This document shows, one piece after another, positions 13,309-24,541 of a stretch of 64,000 bases of DNA (its first letter is position 1; every line of letters begins with the position of its first letter). Under the pieces are notes generated by a model that searched no databases, was not told the DNA's origin, and saw nothing but the letters and a program-made list of their open reading frames with translations. Source of the DNA: Marthasterias glacialis (Eukaryota > Echinodermata > Asteroidea > Forcipulatida > Asteriidae); the NCBI GenBank assembly GCA_911728455.2, contig CAJVRT020000006.1:62001-126000 (forward strand). Reading direction: 5' to 3'. The translations under genes and the position numbers were made by a program.

Positions 13309-13874
13309 TTGAGAGATTTTCAATTTTGGACCAAAATTTCAAAGTCGTTTTTGCTCTACCAACTCAAGAGGGAACCTCCCCCGACCCCAGCCCTACACTT
13401 TGCAGGTCCGGATCTGCCTTAGTTTGGAAAATATCCACGATTTTAGGGCCCTTCTTTTTGGGCCCAAAAACCGAAAAAGTCACCGTTACCCCCCTTGAGA
13501 GATTTTCAATTTTGGACCAAAATTTCAAAGTCGTTTTTGCTCTACCAACTCAAGAGAGAACCTCCCCCGACCCCAGCCCTACACTTTGCAGGTCCGGATC
13601 TGCCTTAGTTTGGAAAATATCCACGATTTTAGGGCCCTTCTTTTTGGGCCCAAAAACCGAAAAAGTCACCGTTACCCCCCCCCTTGAGAGATTTTCAATT
13701 TTGGACCAAAATTTCAAAGTCGTTTTTGCTCTACCAACTCAAGAGGGAACCTCCCCCGACCCCAGCCCTACACTTTGCAGGTCCGGATCTGCCTTAGTTT
13801 GGAAAATATCCACGATTTTAGGGCCCTTCTTTTTGGGCCCAAAAACCGAAAAAGTCACCGTTACCCCCCCTTGA
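13309..13874 (+). repeat. Adjacent C6 and C9 tracts
   Basis: A C6 tract near 13495 is followed one monomer later by C9 near 13683. Because 186 and 189 are both divisible by three, a frame that normally shifts stays open across three monomers here. This produces a 182-codon TTG-started open frame (13326-13874), the longest in the window. It is a consequence of tract length, not evidence of a gene. Confidence 0.8.
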
Positions 13875-15365
13875 GAGATTTTCAATTTTGGACCAAAATT
13901 TCAAAGTCGTTTTTGCTCTACCAACTCAAGAGGGAACCTCCCCCGACCCCAGCCCTACACTTTGCAGGTCCGGATCTGCCTTAGTTTGGAAAATATCCAC
14001 GATTTTAGGGCCCTTCTTTTTGGGCCCAAAAACCGAAAAAGTCACCGTTACCCCCCCTTGAGAGATTTTCAATTTTGGACCAAAATTTCAAAGTCGTTTT
14101 TGCTCTACCAACTCAAGAGGAAACCTCCCCCGACCCCAGCCCTACACTTTGCAGGTCCGGATCTGCCTTAGTTTGGAAAATATCCACGATTTTAGGGCCC
14201 TTCTTTTTGGGTCCAAAAACCGAAAAAGTCACCGTTACCCCCCCTTGAGAGATTTTCAATTTTGGACCAAAATTTCAAAGTCGTTTTTGCTCTACCAACT
14301 CAAGAGGGAACCTCCCCCGACCCCAGCCCTACACTTTGCAGGTCCGGATCTGCCTTAGTTTGGAAAATATCTACGTTTTTAGGGCCCTTCTTTTTGGGCC
14401 CAAAAACCGAAAAAGTCACCGTTACCCCCCCTTGAGAGATTTTCAATTTTGGACCAAAATTTCAAAGTCGTTTTTGCTCTACCAACTCAAGAGAGAACCT
14501 CCCCCGACCCCAGCCCTACACTTTGCAGGTCCGGATCTGCCTTAGTTTGGAAAATATCCACGATTTTAGGGCCCTTCTTTTTGGGCCCAAAAACCGAAAA
14601 AGTCACCGTTACCCCCCCTTGAGAGATTTTCAATTTTGGACCGAAATTTCAAAGTCGTTTTTGCTCTACCAACTCAAGAGGGAACCTCCCCGACCCCAGC
14701 CCTACACTTTGCAGGTCCGGATCTGCCTTAGTTTGGAAAATATCCACGATTTTAGGGCCCTTCTTTTTGGGCCCAAAAACCGAAAAAGTCACCGTTACCC
14801 CCCCTTGAGAGATTTTCAATTTTGGACCAAAATTTCAAAGTCGTTTTTGCTCTACCAACTCAAGAGGAAACCTCCCCCGACCCCAGCCCTACACTTTGCA
14901 GGTCCGGATCTGCCTTAGTTTGGAAAATATCCACGATTTTAGGGCCCTTCTTTTTGGGCCCAAAAACCGAAAAAGTCACCGTTACCCCCCCTTGAGAGAT
15001 TTTCAATTTTGGACCAAAATTTCAAAGTCGTTTTTGCTCTACCAACTCAAGAGAGAACCTCCCCCGACCCCAGCCCTACACTTTGCAGGTCCGGATCTGC
15101 CTTAGTTTGGAAAATATCCACGATTTTAGGGCCCTTCTTTTTGGGCCCAAAAACCGAAAAAGTCACCGTTACCCCCCCTTGAGAGATTTTCAATTTTGGA
15201 CCAAAATTTCAAAGTCGTTTTTGCTCTACCAACTCAAGAGGGAACCTCCCCCGACCCCAGCCCTACACTTTGCAGGTCCGGATCTGCCTTAGTTTGGAAA
15301 ATATCCACGATTTTAGGGCCCTTCTTTTTGGGCCCAAAAACCGAAAAAGTCACCGTTACCCCCCC

Positions 15366-18176
15366 TTGAGAGTTTTTCAATTTTGGACCAAAATTTCAAA
15401 GTCGTTTTTGCTCTACCAACTCAAGAGGGAACCTCCCCCGACCCCAGCCCTACACTTTGCAGGTCCGGATCTGCCTTAGTTTGGAAAATATCCACAATTT
15501 TAGGGCCCTTCTTTTTGGGCCCACAAACCGAAAAAGTCACCGTTACCCCCCCTTGAGAGATTTTCAATTTTGGACCAAAATTTCAAAGTCGTTTTTGCTC
15601 TACCAACTCAAGAGGGAACCTCCCCCGACCCCAGCCCTACACTTTGCAGGTCCGGATCTGCCTTAGTTTGGAAAATATCCACGATTTTAGGGCCCTTCTT
15701 TTTGGGCCCAAAAACCGAAAAAGTCACCGTTACCCCCCCTTGAGAGATTTTCAATTTTGGACCAAAATTTCAAAGTCGTTTTGGCTCTACCAACTCAAGA
15801 GGGAACCTCCCCCGACCCCAGCCCTACACTTTGCAGGTCCGGATCTGCCTTAGTTTGGAAAATATCCACGATTTTAGGGCCCTTCTTTTTGGGCCCAAAA
15901 ACCGAAAAAGTCACCGTTACCCCCCCTTGAGAGATTTTCAATTTTGGACCAAAATTTCAAAGTCGTTTTTGCTCTACCAACTCAAGAGGGAACCTCCCCC
16001 GACCCCAGCCCTACACTTTGCAGGTCCGGATCTGCCTTAGTTTGGAAAATATCCACGATTTTAGGGCCCTTCTTTTTGGGCCCAAAAACCGAAAAAGTCA
16101 CCGTTACCCCCCCTTGAGAGATTTTCAATTTTGGACCAAAATTTCAAAGTCGTTTTTGCTCTACCAACTCAAGAGGGAACCTCCCCCGACCCCAGCCCTA
16201 CACTTTGCAGGTCCGGATCTGCCTTAGTTTGGAAAATATCCACGATTTTAGGGCCCTTCTTTTTGGGCCCAAAAACCGAAAAAGTCACCGTTACCCCCCC
16301 TTGAGAGATTTTCAATTTTGGACCAAAATTTCAAAGTCGTTTTTGCTCTACCAACTCAAGAGAGAACCTCCCCCGACCCCAGCCCTACACTTTGCAGGTC
16401 CGGATCTGCCTTAGTTTGGAAAATATCCACGATTTTAGGGCCCTTCTTTTTGGGCCCAAAAACCGAAAAAGTCACCGTTACCCCCCCTTGAGAGATTTTC
16501 AATTTTGGACCAAAATTTCAAAGTCGTTTTTGCTCTACCAACTCAAGAGGGAACCTCCCCCGACCCCAGCCCTACACTTTGCAGGTCCGGATCTGCCTTA
16601 GTTTGGAAAATATCCACGATTTTAGGGCCCTTCTTTTTGGGCCCAAAAACCGAAAAAGTCACCGTTACCCCCCCTTGAGAGATTTTCAATTTTGGACCAA
16701 AATTTCAAAGTCGTTTTTGCTCTACCAACTCAAGAGGGAACCTCCCCCGACCCCAGCCCTACACTTTGCAGGTCCGGATCTGCCTTAGTTTGGAAAATAT
16801 CCACGATTTTAGGGCCCTTCTTTTTGGGCCCAAAAAACCGAAAAAGTCACCGTTACCCCCCCTTGAGAGATTTTCAATTTTGGACCAAAATTTCAAAGTC
16901 GTTTTTGCTCTACCAACTCAAGAGGGAACCTCCCCCGACCCCAGCCCTACACTTTGCAGGTCCGGATCTGCCTTAGTTTGGAAAATATCCACGATTTTAG
17001 GGCCCTTCTTTTTGGGCCCCAAAACCGAAAAAGTCACCGTTACCCCCCCTTGAGAGATTTTCAATTTTGGACCAAAATTTCAAAGTCGTTTTTGCTCTAC
17101 CAACTCAAGAGGGAACCTCCCCCGACCCCAGCCCTACACTTTGCAGGTCCGGATCTGCCTTAGTTTGGAAAATATCCACGATTTTAGGGCCCTTCTTTTT
17201 GGGCCCAAAAACCGAAAAAGTCACCGTTACCCCCCCTTGAGAGATTTTCAATTTTGGACCAAAATTTCAAAGTCGTTTTTGCTCTACCAACTCAAGAGGG
17301 AACCTCCCCCGACCCCAGCCCTACACTTTGCAGGTCCGGATCTGCCTTAGTTTGGAAAATATCCACGATTTTAGGGCCCTTCTTTTTGGGCCCAAAAACC
17401 GAAAAAGTCACCGTTACCCCCCCCCCCCTTGAGAGATTTTCAATTTTGGACCAAAATTTCAAAGTCGTTTTTGCTCTACCAACTCAAGAGGGAACCTCCC
17501 CCGACCCCAGCCCTACACTTTGCAGGTCCGGATCTGCCTTAGTTTGGAAAATATCCACGATTTTAGGGCCTTTCTTTTTGGGCCCAAAAACCGAAAAAGT
17601 CACCGTTACCCCCCCTTGAGAGATTTTCAATTTTGGACCAAAATTTCAAAGTCGTTTTTGCTCTACCAACTCAAGAGAGAACCTCCCCCGACCCCAGCCC
17701 TACACTTTGCAGGTCCGGATCTGCCTTAGTTTGGAAAATATCCACGATTTTAGGGCCCTTCTTTTTGGGCCCAAAAACCGAAAAAGTCACCGTTACCCCC
17801 CCTTGAGAGATTTTCAATTTTGGACCAAAATTTCAAAGTCGTTTTTGCTCTACCAACTCAAGAGGGAACCTCCCCCGACCCCAGCCCTACACTTTGCAGG
17901 TCCGGATCTGCCTTAGTTTGGAAAATATCCACGATTTTAGGGCCCTTCTTTTTGGGCCCAAAAACCGAAAAAGTCACCGTTACCCCCCCTTGAGAGTCTT
18001 TCAATTTTGGACCAAAATTTCAAAGTCGTTTTTGCTCTACCAACTCAAGAGGGAACCTCCCCCGACCCCAGCCCTACACTTTGCAGGTCCGGATCTGCCT
18101 TAGTTTGGAAAATATCCACAATTTTAGGGCCCTTCTTTTTGGGCCCACAAACCGAAAAAGTCACCGTTACCCCCCC
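15366..18176 (+). repeat. Segmental duplication, 2624-bp offset (14 monomers)
   Basis: The monomers starting at 15366 and 17990 share three linked variants: A8T (15373, 17997), G131A (15496, 18120) and A159C (15524, 18148). The second copy has an additional T9C at 17998. G63A at 15050 and 17674 or so keeps nearly the same offset. Fourteen monomers are 2618 bp, and the surplus comes mainly from a C12 tract at 17417-17428. Private changes such as 15783 (GTTTTGG) show divergence after duplication. Confidence 0.85.
17417..17428 (+). repeat. Expanded C tract, C12
   Basis: Twelve consecutive C, adding 5 bp to the monomer that precedes a C143T variant copy. Confidence 0.85.
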
Positions 18177-18924
18177 TTGAGAGATTTTCAATTTTGGACC
18201 AAAATTTCAAAGTCGTTTTTGCTCTACCAACTCAAGAGGGAACCTCCCCCGACCCCAGCCCTACACTTTGCAGGTCCGGATCTGCCTTAGTTTGGAAAAT
18301 ATCCACGATTTTAGGGCCCTTCTTTTTGGGCCCAAAAACCGAAAAAGTCACCGTTACCCCCCCTTGAGAGATTTTCAATTTTGGACCAAAATTTCAAAGT
18401 CGTTTTTGCTCTACCAACTCAAGAGAGAACCTCCCCCGACCCCAGCCCTACACTTTGCAGGTCCGGATCTTTCTTAGTTTGGAAAATATCCACGATTTTA
18501 GGGCCCTTCTTTTTGGGCCCAAAAACCGAAAAAGTCACCGTTACCCCCCCTTGAGAGATTTTCAATTTTGGACCAAAATTTCAAAGTCGTTTTTGCTCTA
18601 CCAACTCAAGAGGGAACCTCCCCCGACCCCAGCCCTACACTTTGCAGGTCCGGATCTGCCTTAGTTTGGAAAATATCCACGATTTTAGGGCCCTTCTTTT
18701 TGGGCCCAAAAACCGAAAAAGTCACCGTTACCCCCCCTTGAGAGATTTTCAATTTTGGACCAAAATTTCAAAGTCGTTTTTGCTCTACCAACTCAAGAGG
18801 GAACCTCCCCCGACCCCAGCCCTACACTTTGCAGGTCCGGATCTGCCTTAGTTTGGAAAATATCCACGATTTTAGGGCCCTTCTTTTTGGGCCAAAAAAC
18901 CGAAAAAGTCACCGTTACCCCCCC

Positions 18925-20051
18925 TTGAGAGATTTTCAATTTTGGACCAAAATTTCAAAGTCGTTTTTGCTCTACCAACTCAAGAGAGAACCTCCCCCGA
19001 CCCCAGCCCTACACTTTGCAGGTCCGGATCTGCCTTAGTTTGGAAAATATCCACGATTTTAGGGCCCTTCTATTTGGGCCCAAAAACCGAAAAAGTCACC
19101 GTTACCCCCCCCTTGAGAGATTTTCAATTTTGGACCAAAATTTCAAAGTCGTTTTTGCTCTACCAACTCAAGAGGGAACCCCCCCCCCCCGACCCCAGCC
19201 CTACACTTTGCAGGTCCGGATCTGCCTTAGTTTGGAAAATATCCACGATTTTAGGGCCCTTCTTTTTGGGCCCAAAATCCGAAAAAGTCACCGTTACCCC
19301 TCCTTGAGAGATTTTCAATTTTGGACCAAAATTTCAAAGTCGTTTTTGCTCTACCAACTCAAGAGGGAACCTCCCCCGACCCCAGCCCTACACTTTGCAG
19401 GTCCGGATCTGCCTTAGTTTGGAAAATATCCACGATTTTAGGGCCCTTCTTTTTGGGCCCAAAAACCGAAAAAGTCACCGTTACCCCCCCTTGAGAGATT
19501 TTCAATTTTGGACCAAAATTTCAAAGTCGTTTTTGCTCTACCAACTCAAGAGGGAACCTCCCCCGACCCCAGCCCTACACTTTGCAGGTCCGGATCTGCC
19601 TTAGTTTGGAAAATATCCACGATTTTAGGGCCCTTCTTTTTGGGCCCAAAAACCGAAAAAGTCACCGTTACCCCCCCTTGAGAGATTTTCAATTTTGGAC
19701 CAAAATTTCAAAGTCGTTTTTGCTCTACCAACTCAAGAGAGAACCTCCCCCGACCCCAGCCCTACACTTTGCAGGTCCGGATCTGCCTTAGTTTGGAAAA
19801 TATCCACGATTTTAGGGCCCTTCTATTTGGGCCCAAAAACCGAAAAAGTCACCGTTACCCCCCCTTGAGAGATTTTCAATTTTGGACCAAAATTTCAAAG
19901 TCGTTTTTGCTCTACCAACTCAAGAGGGAACCCCCCCCGACCCCAGCCCTACACTTTGCAGGTCCGGATCTGCCTTAGTTTGGAAAATATCCACGATTTT
20001 AGGGCCCTTCTTTTTGGGCCCAAAATCCGAAAAAGTCACCGTTACCCCCCC
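18925..20051 (+). repeat. Four-monomer duplication with linked markers
   Basis: Two neighbouring monomers at 18925 and 19113 match two at 19678 and 19865. Shared variants are G63A (18987, 19740), T148A (19072, 19825), T69C (within 19179-19190 and 19931-19938) and A162T (19278, 20026). The offset is about 753 bp: four monomers plus five bases, from a C8 tract and the C-block expansion in the first copy. Confidence 0.85.
19179..19190 (+). repeat. C12 run in the internal C-rich block
   Basis: T69C fuses the two C stretches of the internal block, and four bases are added, giving twelve C in a row. Unlike the other long tracts this is not at the monomer end. The sister copy at 19931-19938 has the same T69C with eight C and no expansion. 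Confidence 0.85.
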
Positions 20052-20800
20052 TTGAGAGATTTTCAATTTTGGACCAAAATTTCAAAGTCGTTTTTGCTCT
20101 ACCAACTCAAGAGGGAACCTCCCCCGACCCCAGCCCTACACTTTGCAGGTCCGGATCTGCCTTAGTTTGGAAAATATCCAGGATTTTAGGGCCCTTCTTT
20201 TTGGGCCAAAAAACCGAAAAAGTCACCGTTACCCCCCCTTGAGAGATTTTCAATTTTGGACCAAAATTTCAAAGTCGTTTTTGCTCTACCAACTCAAGAG
20301 GGAACCTCCCCCGACCCCAGCCCTACACTTTGCAGGTCCGGATCTGCCTTAGTTTGGAAAATATCCAGGATTTTAGGGCCCTTCTTTTTGGGCCAAAAAA
20401 CCGAAAAAGTCACCGTTACCCCCCCCTTAAGAGATTTTCAATTTTGGACCAAAATTTCAAAGTCGTTTTTGCTCTACCAACTCAAGAGGGAACCTCCCCC
20501 GACCCCAGCCCTACACTTTGCAGGTCCGGATCTGCCTTAGTTTGGAAAATATCCAGGATTTTAGGGCCCTTCTTTTTGGGCCAAAAAACCGAAAAAGTCA
20601 CCGTTACCCCCCCTTGAGAGATTTTCAATTTTGGACCAAAATTTCAAAGTCGTTTTTGCTCTACCAACTCAAGAGGGAACCTCCCCCGACCCCAGCCCTA
20701 CACTTTGCAGGTCCGGATCTGCCTTAGTTTGGAAAATAACCAGGATTTTAGGGCCTTTCTTTTTGGGCCCAAAAACCGAAAAAGTCACCGTTACCCCCCC
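20052..20800 (+). repeat. Four consecutive C130G monomers
   Basis: C130G (CCAGG in place of CCACG) is present at 20181, 20368, 20556 and 20743 in four adjacent monomers and was not noticed elsewhere. The first three also carry C157A. The third starts TTAAGAG (G3A at 20429). The fourth has private changes AATAACC and GGCCTTTC. This is a local one-monomer amplification. Confidence 0.85.
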
Positions 20801-21175
20801 TTGAGAGATTTTCAATTTTGGACCAAAATTTCAAAGTCGTTTTTGCTCTACCAACTCAAGAGGGAACCTCCCCCGACCCCAGCCCTACACTTTGCAGGTC
20901 CGGATCTGCCTTAGTTTGGAAAATATCCACGATTTTAGGGCCCTTTCTTTTTGGGCCCAAAAACCGAAAAAGTCACCGTTACCCCCCCTTGAGAGATTTT
21001 CAATTTTGGACCAAAATTTCAAAGTCGTTTTTGCTCTACCAACTCAAGAGAGAACCTCCCCCGACCCCAGCCCTACACTTTGCAGGTCCGGATCTTTCTT
21101 AGTTTGGAAAATATCCACGATTTTAGGGCCCTTCTTTTTGGGCCCAAAAACCGAAAAAGTCACCGTTACCCCCCC

Positions 21176-23606
21176 TTGAGAGATTTTCAATTTTGGACCA
21201 AAATTTCAAAGTCGTTTTTGCTCTACCAACTCAAGAGGGAACCTCCCCCGACCCCAGCCCTACACTTTGCAGGTCCGGATCTGCCTTAGTTTGGAAAATA
21301 TCCACGATTTTAGGGCCCTTCTTTTTGGGCCCAAAAACCGAAAAAGTCACCGTTACCCCCCCTTGAGAGATTTTCAATTTTGGACCAAAATTTCAAAGTC
21401 GTTTTTGCTCTACCAACTCAAGAGGGAACCTCCCCCGACCCCAGCCCTACACTTTGCAGGTCCGGATCTGCCTTAGTTTGGAAAATATCCACGATTTTAG
21501 GGCCCTTCTTTTTGGGCCCAAAAACCGAAAAAGTCACCGTTACCCCCCCTTGAGAGATTTTCAATTTTGGACCAAAATTTCAAAGTCGTTTTTGCTCTAC
21601 CAACTCAAGAGGGAACCTCCCCCGACCCCAGCCCTACACTTTGCAGGTCCGGATCTGCCTTAGTTTGGAAAATATCCACGATTTTAGGGCCCTTCTTTTT
21701 GGGCCCAAAAACCGAAAAAGTCACCGTTACCCCCCCTTGAGAGATTTTCAATTTTGGACCAAAATTTCAAAGTCGTTTTTGCTCTACCAACTCAAGAGGG
21801 AACCTCCCCCGACCCCAGCCCTACACTTTGCAGGTCCGGATCTGCCTTAGTTTGGAAAATATCCACGATTTTAGGGCCCTTCTTTTTGGGCCCAAAAACC
21901 GAAAAAGTCACCGTTACCCCCCCTTGAGAGATTTTCAATTTTGGACCAAAATTTCAAAGTCGTTTTTGCTCTACCAACTCAAGAGGGAACCTCCCCCGAC
22001 CCCAGCCCTACACTTTGCAGGTCCGGATCTGCCTTAGTTTGGAAAATATCCACGATTTTAGGGCCCTTCTTTTTGGGCCCAAAAACCGAAAAAGTCACCG
22101 TTACCCCCCCTTGAGAGATTTTCAATTTTGGACCAAAATTTCAAAGTCGTTTTTGCTCTACCAACTCAAGAGGGAACCTCCCCCGACCCCAGCCCTACAC
22201 TTTGCAGGTCCGGATCTGCCTTAGTTTGGAAAATATCCACGATTTTAGGGCCCTTCTTTTTGGGCCCAAAAACCGAAAAAGTCACCGTTACCCCCCCTTG
22301 AGAGATTTTCAATTTTGGACCAAAATTTCAAAGTCGTTTTTGCTCTACCAACTCAAGAGGGAACCTCCCCCGACCCCAGCCCTACACTTTGCAGGTCCGG
22401 ATCTGCCTTAGTTTGGAAAATATCCACGATTTTAGGGCCCTTCTTTTTGGGCCCAAAAACCGAAAAAGTCACCGTTACCCCCCCTTGAGAGATTTTCAAT
22501 TTTGGACCAAAATTTCAAAGTCGTTTTTGCTCTACCAACTCAAGAGGGAACCTCCCCCGACCCCAGCCCTACACTTTGCAGGTCCGGATCTGCCTTAGTT
22601 TGGAAAATATCCACGATTTTAGGGCCCTTCTTTTTGGGCCCAAAAACCGAAAAAGTCACCGTTACCCCCCCTTGAGAGATTTTCAATTTTGGACCAAAAT
22701 TTCAAAGTCGTTTTTGCTCTACCAACTCAAGAGGGAACCTCCCCCGACCCCAGCCCTACACTTTGCAGGTCCGGATCTGCCTTAGTTTGGAAAATATCCA
22801 CGATTTTAGGGCCCTTCTTTTTGGGCCCAAAAACCGAAAAAGTCACCGTTACCCCCCCTTGAGAGATTTTCAATTTTGGACCAAAATTTCAAAGTCGTTT
22901 TTGCTCTACCAACTCAAGAGGGAACCTCCCCCGACCCCAGCCCTACACTTTGCAGGTCCGGATCTGCCTTAGTTTGGAAAATATCCACGATTTTAGGGCC
23001 CTTCTTTTTGGGCCCAAAAACCGAAAAAGTCACCGTTACCCCCCCTTGAGAGATTTTCAATTTTGGACCAAAATTTCAAAGTCGTTTTTGCTCTACCAAC
23101 TCAAGAGGGAACCTCCCCCGACCCCAGCCCTACACTTTGCAGGTCCGGATCTGCCTTAGTTTGGAAAATATCCACGATTTTAGGGCCCTTCTTTTTGGGC
23201 CCAAAAACCGAAAAAGTCACCGTTACCCCCCCTTGAGAGATTTTCAATTTTGGACCAAAATTTCAAAGTCGTTTTTGCTCTACCAACTCAAGAGGGAACC
23301 TCCCCCGACCCCAGCCCTACACTTTGCAGGTCCGGATCTGCCTTAGTTTGGAAAATATCCACGATTTTAGGGCCCTTCTTTTTGGGCCCAAAAACCGAAA
23401 AAGTCACCGTTACCCCCCCTTGAGAGATTTTCAATTTTGGACCAAAATTTCAAAGTCGTTTTTGCTCTACCAACTCAAGAGGGAACCTCCCCCGACCCCA
23501 GCCCTACACTTTGCAGGTCCGGATCTGCCTTAGTTTGGAAAATATCCACGATTTTAGGGCCCTTCTTTTTGGGCCCAAAAACCGAAAAAGTCACCGTTAC
23601 CCCCCC
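21176..23606 (+). repeat. Block of 13 invariant monomers
   Basis: Thirteen consecutive monomers are exactly 187 bp each (13 x 187 = 2431 bp), and I see no substitution among them. The flanking monomers at 20989 and 23607 carry the GC108-109TT plus G63A marker. This suggests recent local homogenisation or expansion of one consensus copy. Confidence 0.75.
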
Positions 23607-24541
23607 TTGAGAGATTTTCAATTTTGGACCAAAATTTCAAAGTCGTTTTTGCTCTACCAACTCAAGAGAGAACCTCCCCCGACCCCAGCCCTACACTTTG
23701 CAGGTCCGGATCTTTCTTAGTTTGGAAAATATCCACGATTTTAGGGCCCTTCTTTTTGGGCCCAAAAACCGAAAAAGTCACCGTTACCCCCCCTTGAGAG
23801 ATTTTCAATTTTGGACCAAAATTTCAAAGTCGTTTTTGCTCTACCAACTCAAGAGAGAACCTCCCCCGACCCCAGCCCTACACTTTGCAGGTCCGGATCT
23901 TTCTTAGTTTGGAAAATATCCACGATTTTAGGGCCCTTCTTTTTGGGCCCAAAAACCGAAAAAGTCACCGTTACCCCCCCTTGAGAGATTTTCAATTTTG
24001 GACCAAAATTTCAAAGTCGTTTTTGCTCTACCAACTCAAGAGGGAACCTCCCCCGACCCCAGCCCTACACTTTGCAGGTCCGGATCTGCCTTAGTTTGGA
24101 AAATATCCACGATTTTAGGGCCCTTCTTTTTGGGCCCAAAAACCGAAAAAGTCACCGTTACCCCCCCTTGAGAGATTTTCAATTTTGGACCAAAATTTCA
24201 AAGTCGTTTTTGCTCTACCAACTCAAGAGGGAACCTCCCCCGACCCCAGCCCTACACTTTGCAGGTCCGGATCTGCCTTAGTTTGGAAAATATCCACGAT
24301 TTTAGGGCCCTTCTTTTTGGGCCCAAAAACCGAAAAAGTCACCGTTACCCCCCCTTGAGAGATTTTCAATTTTGGACCAAAATTTCAAAGTCGTTTTTGC
24401 TCTACCAACTCAAGAGGGAACCTCCCCCGACCCCAGCCCTACACTTTGCAGGTCCGGATCTGCCTTAGTTTGGAAAATATCCACGATTTTAGGGCCCTTC
24501 TTTTTGGGCCCAAAAACCGAAAAAGTCACCGTTACCCCCCC

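Larger units (their letters stand above)
18364..23980 (+). repeat. GC108-109TT marked monomers with 14-monomer spacing
   Basis: A dinucleotide variant, GATCTTTCTTAG in place of GATCTGCCTTAG, occurs at 18471, 21096, 23714 and 23901, always together with G63A in the same monomer. Spacings are 2625, 2618 and 187 bp, that is 14, 14 and 1 monomers. The last two are adjacent duplicates. Only the marker monomer is shared: the interval 18551-20988 is full of other variants while 21176-23606 is uniform. Confidence 0.8.

Noticed and set aside
13326-13874. 182-codon open frame, the longest in the window
   Set aside because: It results from a 186-bp monomer followed by a 189-bp monomer, which keep one frame open. 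Its translation is three copies of the satellite.
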